A stretch of 64,000 nucleotides of DNA from contig NZ_JABXWI010000003.1 of the NCBI RefSeq assembly GCF_014930365.1, positions 310,001 to 374,000 of the forward strand, read 5' to 3'. The stretch comes from Streptomyces caniscabiei. GTDB lineage: Bacteria; Actinomycetota; Actinomycetes; Streptomycetales; Streptomycetaceae. Position numbers and translations under genes: made by a program. This document shows positions 17,614 to 25,982 of this stretch, in pieces (positions within the stretch are counted from its first letter, which is position 1; the number at the start of each line of letters is the position of its first letter). The notes under the pieces are model-generated. The model ran no database searches, had not been told where the DNA came from, and saw only the letters and a program-made list of their open reading frames with translations.

Positions 17614-18585
17614 ATGTCCGACACCTCCGAGCCGACCCGCCCGGTCCTGGAACCGGCGGCCGCCGCCTTCGCCGAGGCCACCGCCAACCCGCCCTTCCTC
17701 TTCGAACTGCCGCCCGCCGAGGGCCGCAAGGCGGTCGACGAGGTGCAGTCCGGCGAGATCGCGATGCCGGAGACCGACGAGGAGTGGATCACCGTCTCCG
17801 GCGGTCCGACAGGCAGCGTCCGGGCGCGCCTCGTCCGGCCCGCAGGCGCCGAGGGCGTGCTGCCCGTGATCCTCTACATCCACGGCGCGGGCTGGGTCTT
17901 CGGCAACGCGCACACCCACGACCGGCTGGTGCGCGAACTCGCCGTCGGCGCGCGGGCCGCCGTGGTCTTCCCCGAGTACGACCTCTCCCCCGAGGCTCGC
18001 TACCCGGTCGCCATCGAGCAGAACTACGCGGTGGCGAAGTGGGTCGTCGAGCAGGGCGCGTCCAAGGACCTGGACGGGACCCGGCTGGCGGTCGCCGGTG
18101 ACTCGGTCGGCGGCAACATGACCGCCGCGCTGACGCTGATGGCCAAGGAGCGCGGTGACGTCCCGCTGGTCCAGCAGGTGCTGTTCTACCCGGTGACGGA
18201 CGCGAGCTTCGACACCGGCTCGTACCACCAGTTCGCGACGGGCTACTTCCTGCGCCGCGACGGCATGCAGTGGTTCTGGGACCAGTACACGACCGACGAG
18301 GCCGAGCGCGCCCGGATCACCGCCTCCCCGCTGCGGGCGAGCGTCGAGCAGCTCAAGGACCTGCCCCCGGCCCTGGTCGTCACCGGCGAGGCCGACGTGC
18401 TGCGCGACGAGGGCGAGGCGTACGCGAACAAGCTGCGCGAGGCCGGTGTGGCGGTGACCGCCGTGCGCTTCCAGGGCATCATCCACGACTTCGTCATGCT
18501 GAACGCCCTGCGCGAGACCCACGCCGCCGAGGCCGCGATCACCCTGGCCACGACCACCTTGCGCACGGCCCTGCACGGCAACTGA
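17614..18585 (+). CDS. Alpha/beta hydrolase, hormone-sensitive-lipase-like
   Basis: A 323-residue esterase of the HSL family. The oxyanion-hole motif appears as HGAGW (ILYIHGAGWVFGN, near residue 92) and the nucleophile is Ser in GDSVGGN near residue 167. The acid (GEADVLRDEG) and catalytic His (GIIHDF) follow in the expected order. It probably hydrolyses short-chain esters in the cytoplasm. GGGAG precedes the ATG. It lies about 200 bp after the AraC gene and 135 bp before a second hydrolase, suggesting one inducible unit. Confidence 0.9.
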   Translation: MSDTSEPTRPVLEPAAAAFAEATANPPFLFELPPAEGRKAVDEVQSGEIAMPETDEEWITVSGGPTGSVRARLVRPAGAEGVLPVILYIHGAGWVFGNAHTHDRLVRELAVGARAAVVFPEYDLSPEARYPVAIEQNYAVAKWVVEQGASKDLDGTRLAVAGDSVGGNMTAALTLMAKERGDVPLVQQVLFYPVTDASFDTGSYHQFATGYFLRRDGMQWFWDQYTTDEAERARITASPLRASVEQLKDLPPALVVTGEADVLRDEGEAYANKLREAGVAVTAVRFQGIIHDFVMLNALRETHAAEAAITLATTTLRTALHGN

Positions 18586-18720
18586 CGCCGCACGGAACAC
18601 GCACACCGCACAGCGACAGACGCAGTGACAGACGCTGCCACAGGCACCGCGACCGTCACCGCACAGCCACGGTCGTCCGGCCCGGCGCCGGTCGGCCCAC
18701 AGAACGGAGAGAACCGCACC

Positions 18721-19437
18721 ATGTCCCCCACCCCCACCGTCCTCCTCGTGCACGGCGCCTTCGCCGACGCGTCCAGCTGGGCCGGCGTCGTCGAGGAGCT
18801 GCGCGGCCAGGGCATCCCCGTCCGCGCGCTGCCGAACCCGCTGCGCGGTCTGGCCTCCGACGCCTCGTACGTCGCGTCCGCGGCGGCCCAGACCGACGGC
18901 CCGGTCGTCCTCGTGGGCCACTCCTACGGCGGCGCGATCATCACCGTGGCGGGTGCCGCCGAGAACGTCGTCGGCCTGGTCTACGTCGCCGCGTACGTCC
19001 CCGAACAGGGCGAGAGCCTGGGCGAGTTGCAGGGCCGCTACCCGCTGGCCCCGCTGATCGCCAACCTCGACGAGCGGACGTACCCCGTCGAGGGCGCGGA
19101 CCCCGCCGTTGAGGTCACCATCAAGCCGGAGGCCTTCCCCGGCATCTTCGCCGCGGACGTCCCGGCCGAGGTCACCGAGATCCTCGCCGTCTCCCAACGC
19201 CCGCTCGCCGTATCCGTGTTCACGGAGACGGCGGCCACCGCCGCCTGGCAGACCAAGCCCTCCTGGGCGGTCGTCGCCGACGCGGACCAGGCCATCAACC
19301 CCGACGTCCAGCGCTTCGGCGCGAAGCGCGCCGGCGCCACCGTCACCGAACTCGAGGGCGCCTCCCACGCCGTGGCGGTCTCCCGCCCCAAGGAGATCGC
19401 GACGGTGATCCAGGAGGCGGTACGCGCCACCGCCTGA
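18721..19437 (+). CDS. Alpha/beta fold hydrolase
   Basis: A 238-residue alpha/beta hydrolase with LLVHGAFADASSW at residues 8-20, nucleophile Ser68 in GHSYGG and a C-terminal His in GASHAVAVSRP. It resembles EstC/hydroxynitrile-lyase-type esterases. The reading frame is open further upstream, but ATG 18721 has a GGAGAG ribosome site and starts exactly at the fold. It ends the left-hand gene group, and a strong hairpin lies 59 bp downstream of its stop. Confidence 0.9.
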   Translation: MSPTPTVLLVHGAFADASSWAGVVEELRGQGIPVRALPNPLRGLASDASYVASAAAQTDGPVVLVGHSYGGAIITVAGAAENVVGLVYVAAYVPEQGESLGELQGRYPLAPLIANLDERTYPVEGADPAVEVTIKPEAFPGIFAADVPAEVTEILAVSQRPLAVSVFTETAATAAWQTKPSWAVVADADQAINPDVQRFGAKRAGATVTELEGASHAVAVSRPKEIATVIQEAVRATA

Positions 19438-19495
19438 TCACCCCACACATCACCGCCTGTCCGGCATACGGGCCACCGCCCGGCCGTCGGACGAA

Positions 19496-19529
19496 CGAGG
19501 GCCCGCCCCGCACGGGAGGCGGGCCCTCG
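19496..19529. terminator. Strong hairpin terminator
   Basis: Perfect 12-bp arms CGAGGGCCCGCC (19496-19507) and GGCGGGCCCTCG (19518-19529) with a 10-base loop lie 59 bp after the hydrolase stop. It separates the left-hand genes from the dynamin/Hsp70 island. Confidence 0.75.
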
Positions 19530-19757
19530 GCCGATGAGGGGCACAGCCGCACGCTCGCCGTGGCGTCGCCGGAGTGAAACCCATACCCCCGCACGCCCCC
19601 ATGAATACGCCGTGCGCCCCAGGAAACGGGTAGTTCCCGCCAAACCCCTCGCCTGACGGCCGACACGCTGCCACTCTGTTGCCGTCGGCACGGGGAGCGG
19701 GGGGACCGGTCCTGGCACCGGCATCGGGGGAACGCATGTCTTCACCACGCACGGGGT

Positions 19758-19785
19758 CAACTACGCTCATTTCGCGGCCACTTGG
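19758..19785 (+). promoter_or_regulatory. Shared bipartite element, degenerate copy (dynamin/C39/Hsp70 operon)
   Basis: CAACTACG, ten variable bases, then GGCCACTTGG. It matches 14 of 18 fixed positions of the element found with the same 28-bp length upstream of the CRP/cyclase unit and the minus-strand GTPase/Hsp70/CHAT operon. It ends 45 bp before the GTPase ATG and has the same orientation as transcription. Confidence 0.5.
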
Positions 19786-19830
19786 CGCATCGAGTCCGCC
19801 GGCGAACCGGCACGCGGCGGGGTGGGCGTG

Positions 19831-21588
19831 ATGCCGGGCCCGCCTCGTCCCATGGCCGCCCCGTCGCACGACCACGTCTTCACCAGGATCGCCCGCGCGA
19901 TCGACCCGCCGAACCCGGCCGGCCCGGCGGACCCGCTCGACCTGATCACGGCGAATCTGCGCGCCGTGGTGACCGCCGCGCGCGCCCGCATGGGACAGCC
20001 GATGCGCGTGGCCGTCGCCGGTCAGATCAAGCGGGGCAAGTCCACGCTGGTGAACGCGCTGCTCGGCGAAGAGGTGTCGGACACCGGGCAGTTGGAGCTG
20101 ACGTTCAACGTCTGCGAGTTCCACCACTCCCCGCACCCGCGACTGCTCGTCCATTTCAAGGACGGCCGCGCCCCCGAGGAGTGGCACCCCGAGACGCTGT
20201 CCCGGCTGACCGTGCGCTCGGCGGACGGGCTGAGCCTGCTGCGCGCGGTACGCAAGGTCGAGGTGGGCCGGCCCAGCCCCCTGCTGCGCCGCTTCCGGCT
20301 GGTGGACACCCCGGGCCTGGGCAGTGTGCACGGCACCGACGCCGAGAACACCCTCGCCTTCCTGGGCATCGACGACCCCGCCGAGCGGGCGGAGACGGCC
20401 CGGGTCCTCGCCGAGCTGGGACACGACGCCCGTTCCGTGCACGCGGAGAGCGCCGCCGAGATGGACCGCGCCGACGCGGTCGTCTTCGTCTTCAGCCGTG
20501 GCCTGGGCCGCGCCGACCAGCAGGCGGTGGAGTCCTTCGCCGGGTCCTACGGCGAGGTGGTCAGCCCGCTGAAGGCGTTCGGGGTGCTCTCGCGCAGCGA
20601 CCAGTACTGGCCGCCCGTCGGCGAGACCGGCCGGGACGGCATGCCGCTGGAACCGGCGGACTACCACGCCTACGACCCCATGGCGACGGCCCGCCGTATC
20701 GCCGACACCTACCTGGAACGGCCCCTGGTGCGACGCGTGTTCCGTACGGTCGTGCCGGTCGCCGGCCTGCTCGGGGTGGGCGCGCAGTGCCTGCCGGGCG
20801 ACGGCTTCGGTCCGCTCGCCGACCTCGCGACGGTGGAACCCCCGCTGCTGGCCGAGCGGATGGAGGACGTCCACCTCTTCTGTGCGCGCGACCACCCGGA
20901 TCTGCCCGTACCGCCGGAGGTGCGCGCCGCGCTGGTGAGCCGGCTCGGAGCGTGGGGCACGTTCCTTGCCTGCGGCTATCTCCGGGCGGGCCTCACCGAG
21001 GCGGAGGTGCGCCGCCGGCTGCTGGAGCACAGCGGGGTGACCGAGCTGCGGAGCCTGGTGCTGCGGCACTTCGGCAACCGGGCCGCGCTGATCAAACTGG
21101 ACCACGGCCAGCGCGAGATCGCCGACGAGGTGGCCCGGCTGCGCGCCACCGCCCAGCGGGCCGGCCGACAGCCGCCGCCGGTGGCCGACCGGGTGGCCGG
21201 GCTGCTGGAGAGCGCGCGGGTCAGCGACCCCGGCCCCTCCGAACTCGCCGCGCTCGGGGCCCACTACCGGGGCCGGCTGAGCCTGACCGCCGAGGAGGAG
21301 GCCCAGCTCCTCGCGGTGACCGGGGAGCGCGGCACCGGGTGCGCCGCGCGGCTCGCCCTGCCGCCGGGCACCCCGGTGGACGTTCTGCTGACCACGGCCC
21401 GCGAACGCGCCGCGCACTGGGCCGCGCGCGCCGGCGATCCGCTGCTCGACCGCCCCACCCTCATGGTCGCGCGGGTGGTGCTGCGGTCGTACGAACGCGT
21501 GGCCGATCTCGTCGACCGTGCGGGCGCCCTGCTCTACGGCGACGACGAGGAACAGGCCGGTCACCACGGTGAGAGGAGTGCGCGATGA
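19831..21588 (+). CDS. Dynamin-like GTPase 1
   Basis: A 585-residue dynamin-family GTPase. The P-loop is GQIKRGKS at residues 64-71, the G3 motif DTPG at about 159-162, and an SRSD sequence near residue 255 sits where the G4 specificity motif belongs. Helical regions fill the rest, as in bacterial dynamin-like proteins that remodel membranes; no clear membrane span is seen. GTG codons at 19822 and 19828 are alternatives to the ATG used here. The stop overlaps the next ATG as ATGA. It heads a seven-gene chain including a second dynamin and an Hsp70-like protein, suggesting the two GTPases act as a pair. Confidence 0.88.
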   Translation: MPGPPRPMAAPSHDHVFTRIARAIDPPNPAGPADPLDLITANLRAVVTAARARMGQPMRVAVAGQIKRGKSTLVNALLGEEVSDTGQLELTFNVCEFHHSPHPRLLVHFKDGRAPEEWHPETLSRLTVRSADGLSLLRAVRKVEVGRPSPLLRRFRLVDTPGLGSVHGTDAENTLAFLGIDDPAERAETARVLAELGHDARSVHAESAAEMDRADAVVFVFSRGLGRADQQAVESFAGSYGEVVSPLKAFGVLSRSDQYWPPVGETGRDGMPLEPADYHAYDPMATARRIADTYLERPLVRRVFRTVVPVAGLLGVGAQCLPGDGFGPLADLATVEPPLLAERMEDVHLFCARDHPDLPVPPEVRAALVSRLGAWGTFLACGYLRAGLTEAEVRRRLLEHSGVTELRSLVLRHFGNRAALIKLDHGQREIADEVARLRATAQRAGRQPPPVADRVAGLLESARVSDPGPSELAALGAHYRGRLSLTAEEEAQLLAVTGERGTGCAARLALPPGTPVDVLLTTARERAAHWAARAGDPLLDRPTLMVARVVLRSYERVADLVDRAGALLYGDDEEQAGHHGERSAR

Positions 21589-22382
21589 GCTGGGACCCGT
21601 ACGACCCGGGCGCCGTACCGGACCTCGATCCGGGACTGGACCCCTCTGCCGTCGGGGACCCGACGGACTTCTACACCGGCCCGGACCCGTACACCGGCCC
21701 GGACCCGTACACCGACGCGGACCCGTACGGCGCCCCGGCCTCCGACCCCGGTGGCACGACCACCGTCGACGGTGTCCCCGATCTGCCGAACTTCGACCCC
21801 GCGACGAGCGACTCGGGGGCGGTCCTCGGCCAGCCCGGCGAGGCCATGGAGGTGTGGCAGCAGCACACCGGAGAGAACGCCTGTGCGATCGGGGCGCAGG
21901 GCATGGTCCTGGAGTACCTGACCGGTGAGCGCGTCAGCGAGGAGCAGCTCATCGAGGAGGCCTCGGCGAACGGGTGGTACGACGAGTCCGGCACCCCCTT
22001 CGCCGACGTGGGGAATCTGCTCGCGCTCCACGGCGTGCCGGTCGAGCAGGTGGAGGGCGCGTCCCTGGAGCAGTTGGAAGGGGTCCTCGCGGATGGTGGG
22101 GCGGCGATCGTCGGCATCGACGCGGACGAGGTCTGGGCGCCGGGGCACGACCCGAACGACGACCTGGTCGGCGACGCGCCGGGCATGGCGGGGCAGGGCG
22201 CGAACCACGCCGTGTGGGTCACGGGCATCGACACCACCGACCCGGACCATCCGATGGTCGTCCTCAACGACTCCGGGCACCCCGACGGGAAAGGTCTGGA
22301 GGTGCCGCTGGACGAGTTCCTGGGTGCCTGGGAGGACTCCGGCAACCTGCTCGTCGCCACGGGCGCACCTCGGGGGACGTGA
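21585..22382 (+). CDS. C39-like cysteine peptidase domain protein
   Basis: A 265-residue protein. Residues 1-60 are an acidic Pro/Tyr-rich region with tandem YTGPDP repeats. Residues about 95-260 resemble the peptidase C39-like papain fold: Cys100 in ENACAIGAQGMVLEYLTG, His208 in GANHAVWVTGID and Asn228/Asp229 in VVLNDSG are the plausible catalytic residues. No export signal is present, so a cytoplasmic role is likely. It starts by ATGA overlap with the GTPase and ends by TGATG overlap with the GrpE-like gene, so production is tightly coupled to both. Activity is inferred from residue order only. Confidence 0.75.
   Translation: MSWDPYDPGAVPDLDPGLDPSAVGDPTDFYTGPDPYTGPDPYTDADPYGAPASDPGGTTTVDGVPDLPNFDPATSDSGAVLGQPGEAMEVWQQHTGENACAIGAQGMVLEYLTGERVSEEQLIEEASANGWYDESGTPFADVGNLLALHGVPVEQVEGASLEQLEGVLADGGAAIVGIDADEVWAPGHDPNDDLVGDAPGMAGQGANHAVWVTGIDTTDPDHPMVVLNDSGHPDGKGLEVPLDEFLGAWEDSGNLLVATGAPRGT
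21672..21725 (+). repeat. 18-bp tandem repeat (YTGPDP)
   Basis: Three copies of an 18-bp unit starting TACACCGGCCCGGACCCG, the third degenerate, encode the YTGPDP/YTDADP repeats at the N-terminus of the C39-like protein. Confidence 0.7.
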
Positions 22383-23155
22383 TGACGGCCGCCGAGAACG
22401 TCGAACGGACCGGCGGGACCGGCGAGGAGCCGGGCGCCCTCGCCGCGCGGTGTGCCGCCTGGCTCCTGGCGGAGCGGGACCGCATCGAACGCGAGGTGCG
22501 GGCCACCTACGAACGAACGACGGCCGGCACGCACTCGCCCGCCGGCACGCACTCGTCCACCGGCACGCTCACGACGGACGCCGCGTCCCAGAAACCGCCG
22601 GGGCGGACGAGGTCACCGCGGAAGCCGCGCGAAGAAGCGCCGCCGGACGCGGCGGTGCCCGCCACCGCCCCGGCGGCCGCGGCCCCGCTCATCCTGCTGC
22701 TGGACCGGCTGGCCGAACTGTCCTCGCCGACCTCGGCCGCCGGCACCGCCCCCGGCGTATCCGGGGGCGACGGGGGCGGTTCAGCCGACCCGGTGCTGGG
22801 CTGGGTGCGCCGCAGCGTGCTCGCCGCGCTGGCCGCGTCGGGCGTGGACCCGGTCGAGGACAGGGGCCCGGTGGACCCCACCCGGCACAACGTGGTCGCC
22901 ACCCGGGCCGACCCGTCGGGCCTGCGCGGCGGCACCATCGCGGAGACGGTACGCCCCGGCTACCTCTGGGGCGAGGCCGTCCTGCGTCACCAGGAGGTCG
23001 TCGTCTACGTCGCGCCGGGCAAACCGGGCCGCGCCGGCACCGCGGCGGGCTCCGCCCCGGACGGGAGCGGTGACCCGCACGAGACCCGCGACGCACCCCA
23101 CTCCGGCGAGGAAGGCGGACCCTGCCATGGCACGTCCCGTGAAGACCCCCGCTGA
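22382..23155 (+). CDS. GrpE-like nucleotide exchange factor
   Basis: A 257-residue protein whose C-terminal part resembles the GrpE beta-domain: SGVDPVEDRGPVDPTRHNVVAT and GTIAETVRPGYLWGEAVLRHQEVVVY (about residues 155-215). The N-terminal half is a short helix followed by a disordered Thr/Pro/Ala-rich stretch instead of the long GrpE coiled coil. GrpE proteins exchange nucleotide on DnaK-type Hsp70; the Hsp70-like ATPase three genes downstream is the obvious partner. The ATG overlaps the previous stop as TGATG, and the 3' end overlaps the next gene by 29 bp. Confidence 0.72.
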   Translation: MTAAENVERTGGTGEEPGALAARCAAWLLAERDRIEREVRATYERTTAGTHSPAGTHSSTGTLTTDAASQKPPGRTRSPRKPREEAPPDAAVPATAPAAAAPLILLLDRLAELSSPTSAAGTAPGVSGGDGGGSADPVLGWVRRSVLAALAASGVDPVEDRGPVDPTRHNVVATRADPSGLRGGTIAETVRPGYLWGEAVLRHQEVVVYVAPGKPGRAGTAAGSAPDGSGDPHETRDAPHSGEEGGPCHGTSREDPR

Positions 23156-23726
23156 CCCGGCCGCGCTGCCGCGCTCGGAGGTGCTGTGCCGGGAGCTGCG
23201 GCGTTCGGCGGTCTTCCGGCAGCTCGTCCCGATGGAGTCGGGGATCGGCTGGCCGCTGCCCGTGCCGGTGGTACAGGACGGCTCCCCGCGGGTCTACGTA
23301 CGGCTGCCGCTGTTCGTCATGCGGCCCGACCCGGCCGGGGGCGCCGACCTGTTCCCGCCCTTCGCCACGGCGACGCTGGACTGGTCGACGCGGCGGCTGG
23401 TCGAGTACACCGACCTGCGGTTCAAGGAGCCGCACCGCTCCCGCACGGAGTGGTCCGAGCCGGTCGGCCGCTTCCCCCACCCCGCCGTGGAGCGGCTGAC
23501 GACCCGCGCGTACCGGGACCTGCGCACCCGGTTCCTCGGTCTCCACGACGAGTTGTTCGACGGGCTCTCCGCCGGCCGTCAGCCGGGCGGCGGCTGGACC
23601 GCGGAGTTCGACGTCCTCCTGGCCCAGCTCCTGGAACCCGGGCTCGCCCCCTACTACCGACGGCTCGCCCCCAGGTTCCTCGGCCGACATCTGCCCGGCG
23701 ACCCGCACCCGCCCTACGAGAGGTGA
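23127..23726 (+). CDS. Conserved protein of unknown function in dynamin/Hsp70 operon
   Basis: I do not recognise a domain in this 199-residue soluble protein. It has an N-terminal helical stretch (SEVLCRELRRSAVFRQLVP), a central strand-rich part (PRVYVRLPLFVMRPDP, ATATLDWSTRRLVEYTDLRF) and a C-terminal helical part ending PYYRRLAPRFLGRHLPGD. No signal, membrane segment or metal motif is seen. It overlaps the GrpE-like gene by 29 bp and ends 6 bp before the second dynamin gene, so it is an integral member of the operon and may be an adaptor between GTPase and Hsp70; that is only a guess from position. Confidence 0.75.
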   Translation: MARPVKTPADPAALPRSEVLCRELRRSAVFRQLVPMESGIGWPLPVPVVQDGSPRVYVRLPLFVMRPDPAGGADLFPPFATATLDWSTRRLVEYTDLRFKEPHRSRTEWSEPVGRFPHPAVERLTTRAYRDLRTRFLGLHDELFDGLSAGRQPGGGWTAEFDVLLAQLLEPGLAPYYRRLAPRFLGRHLPGDPHPPYER

Positions 23727-23732
23727 ACCACC

Positions 23733-25982
23733 ATGCCGGAGAACGTCTTCAGCCGTCTGCGTTCGGACGTGCTGGCCGCCTTCCCCAAGCTCACCGAGCA
23801 GCTGGCCGAGGAACTCGGCCCTCGCCAGCGGGAGTTGCTCGACCAGTCCCGGACACGGCTGGAGCGGGGCACCTGCCGGGTCGTGGTCGCCGGCGAGTTC
23901 AAGCGGGGCAAGTCCATGCTGCTGAACGCCTTGGTGGAGCGGCCCCGCCTGTTCCCCGTGGACGTCGACGTGGCCACCTGCGTGGTGTGCACCCTCTGCT
24001 GGGGCCCGCGCGAGCAGGCCGTGGTGCACCTCGGCGACCCGCGGACCGGAGGCCGCGACGCCACGCACCAGGTGACGATCGCCCTCGATCAGTTACCCGA
24101 GTACGTCACCGAGCAGGGCAACCCGCGCAACCACAAACGGGTCCGGCTCGTGGAGATCCAGGCGCCGGTGCCCCAGCTGGAGAGCGGGCTCGTCCTCATC
24201 GACACCCCCGGCGTCGGCAGCGTCAACCCCGAGCACACCACCGCCACCCGGGCTTTCCTGGAGCATGCCGACGGCCTGGTCTTCGTCTGCGACGCCATCG
24301 AACCGCTGGCCACCTACGAACTCGACTTCCTCGACGAGGCGTTGGGGAAGTGCGAGGTGGTGATCACCGTCGTCACCAAGACCGACAAGGTCGCCGACCC
24401 CTCGCCCGTGGTCATGGGGGCCCGCGAGAAGATCGCCGCCCGCACCGGCCGCCCCGCCGAAGGGCTCGTCGTCGTCCCGGTCTCCTCCTTCCGCAAGCAC
24501 AAATGGCTCAGGGGCCGCTCGGACGACCAGCTGCTCGCCGACTCCGGCTTCCCCCGGCTGGACCACGCGCTGTGGGAGGGGCTCGCCACGACCAGCGGCG
24601 CCGTGCAGTTGCGCCGCGCCCTGGACGCACTCGGCGACGCCGTCGCCACCGCCGGATCCCCCGTGGTCAACGAACTCGCGGGTCTGGAGTCGGACGAGTC
24701 CCTGGAGCGCATCCGGCGCGAGGTGGCCGAGACCTCCGCCCGGCTGAAGCGGCTCTCCACGGGCGGCGCCGAATGGCGGACGGAACTGCGACAGCGCTTC
24801 GAGCACGACACCCGCGCGGCCCGCACGGAACTGCAGAACGCCTTCACCGCCGCGCTGCGCGGCTACCAGGAGAAGGTGAACGCGGGAGCCGACCCCGGAG
24901 GCGACGAGTTGGTCGGCCAGGTCGCCGCCGACATGCTCAAGGCGCTGACCGACGCCCACGAGCGGCTCGCCGCCACCGCCGTGGCCCTCATGGCGGACTT
25001 CGCGCAACGCACCAGCCTCGATCTCACCTCGCCCGACGTGCCGAAGCCGCCCTTCACCCCGGCCATCTCGGTGCCGGCCGTGCCGCTGAACGTGCGCCCC
25101 GCCCGGTTCTTCGACCAGCTGCGCGCCAGCTGGTCCACCGGGATGGCGGGAGCGGGGGCGGGCGGCGTCGTCCTGATGGTGGACCCGTTCGTCGCCGGCC
25201 CCGCCGCCGTGGTGGGCATGGGTGCGATGGGCTTCATCCACGGCATGCGCAACCACCGCAAGGATCTGCGGGAACGGGCCGAGCGGGAACGCGACGCCCG
25301 GATGCAGCAGATGATCACCCAGGAGATCACCGAGAGCCGCCGGCTCGCCACCGAGTCCTTCCATCAGGCCCACGGCGACGTCGCCCAGGCCCTCATCAGC
25401 GAACTCAACGCCCAGCTCGCCGCACAGCAGGAGTCCCTCGCCGAGTCCAGCCGCAGGCTCCAGGACGCCGGAGGCCGGACCAGGACGGAACTGGCCCGGC
25501 GTCGCGGCGAGTTGCTGGCCCGGCAGCAGGCCTACCGACAGCTCCAGAACGAACTGGACCGGCTGCGTGGCCGGGTGGACCGCGTGACCACGCCCCCACC
25601 ACCGCAGCCGCGACCGGGCCCCGGGGGATCGAACGGGCCCCACGGGCCGACAGGGCCGACAGGGCCGACAGGGCCGACAGGGGCAGCGAGCACAGCCGGT
25701 TCAGCCGCGCGGGACATCGCGCTCGGCGTCGCCGCCGAGGTCGCCGTGGGGGCGGCCTTCGCCCAGGTGGGCCCGGCCTTCACCCCGCCCCCGACCCCAC
25801 CGGACGCCAACACGCCGGTCACGGCGGCGGACGTCACGGCGCCCGACGCCGCGCCCGCGGACGGCACGCCCTTCGACGGCCCGTACGTCGACAGCGGCCC
25901 GCCCCTCGACGGGCCACCCCTCAACACCGCTGCCGGCGATCTCGGCTCCTCCTTCGACCCCGCCCAGTTCGACAGCCCATGA
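23733..25982 (+). CDS. Dynamin-like GTPase 2 with collagen-like tail and a TTA codon
   Basis: A 749-residue dynamin-family GTPase. P-loop GEFKRGKS is at residues 54-61, DTPG at 157-160 and TKTD at 216-219. A hydrophobic Gly/Ala/Val segment near residues 470-495 (GAGAGGVVLMVDPFVAGPAAVVGMGAMGF) may be the membrane-binding paddle, flanked by long coiled-coil helices. The last 120 residues are low-complexity, with a GPTGPTG collagen-like run from a 9-bp repeat, then a Pro/Asp-rich tail. Codon 121 (24093-24095, LDQLPEY) is TTA, implying bldA-dependent translation. The stop overlaps the Hsp70-like ATG as ATGA. It probably pairs with dynamin-like GTPase 1. Confidence 0.9.
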   Translation: MPENVFSRLRSDVLAAFPKLTEQLAEELGPRQRELLDQSRTRLERGTCRVVVAGEFKRGKSMLLNALVERPRLFPVDVDVATCVVCTLCWGPREQAVVHLGDPRTGGRDATHQVTIALDQLPEYVTEQGNPRNHKRVRLVEIQAPVPQLESGLVLIDTPGVGSVNPEHTTATRAFLEHADGLVFVCDAIEPLATYELDFLDEALGKCEVVITVVTKTDKVADPSPVVMGAREKIAARTGRPAEGLVVVPVSSFRKHKWLRGRSDDQLLADSGFPRLDHALWEGLATTSGAVQLRRALDALGDAVATAGSPVVNELAGLESDESLERIRREVAETSARLKRLSTGGAEWRTELRQRFEHDTRAARTELQNAFTAALRGYQEKVNAGADPGGDELVGQVAADMLKALTDAHERLAATAVALMADFAQRTSLDLTSPDVPKPPFTPAISVPAVPLNVRPARFFDQLRASWSTGMAGAGAGGVVLMVDPFVAGPAAVVGMGAMGFIHGMRNHRKDLRERAERERDARMQQMITQEITESRRLATESFHQAHGDVAQALISELNAQLAAQQESLAESSRRLQDAGGRTRTELARRRGELLARQQAYRQLQNELDRLRGRVDRVTTPPPPQPRPGPGGSNGPHGPTGPTGPTGPTGAASTAGSAARDIALGVAAEVAVGAAFAQVGPAFTPPPTPPDANTPVTAADVTAPDAAPADGTPFDGPYVDSGPPLDGPPLNTAAGDLGSSFDPAQFDSP
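25644..25679 (+). repeat. 9-bp tandem repeat, four copies
   Basis: Four exact copies of GGGCCGACA encode the Gly-Pro-Thr run in the tail of dynamin-like GTPase 2. Slippage here would change tail length in steps of three residues. Confidence 0.8.

Larger units (their letters stand above)
19438..19830. other. Promoter region of the plus-strand dynamin/Hsp70 operon
   Basis: This 393-bp gap holds the terminator hairpin at 19496-19529 and the candidate shared element at 19758-19785. A 31-codon reading frame (19736-19831) ends in a TGATG overlap with the GTPase start, but its codon use is atypical and I do not call it a gene. Confidence 0.6.

Noticed and set aside
19736..19831. 31-codon frame with GGGGG ribosome-like site and TGATG overlap with GTPase 1
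   Set aside because: Third codon positions are not GC-biased, no family is recognised and the candidate regulatory element lies inside it. A leader peptide cannot be excluded.
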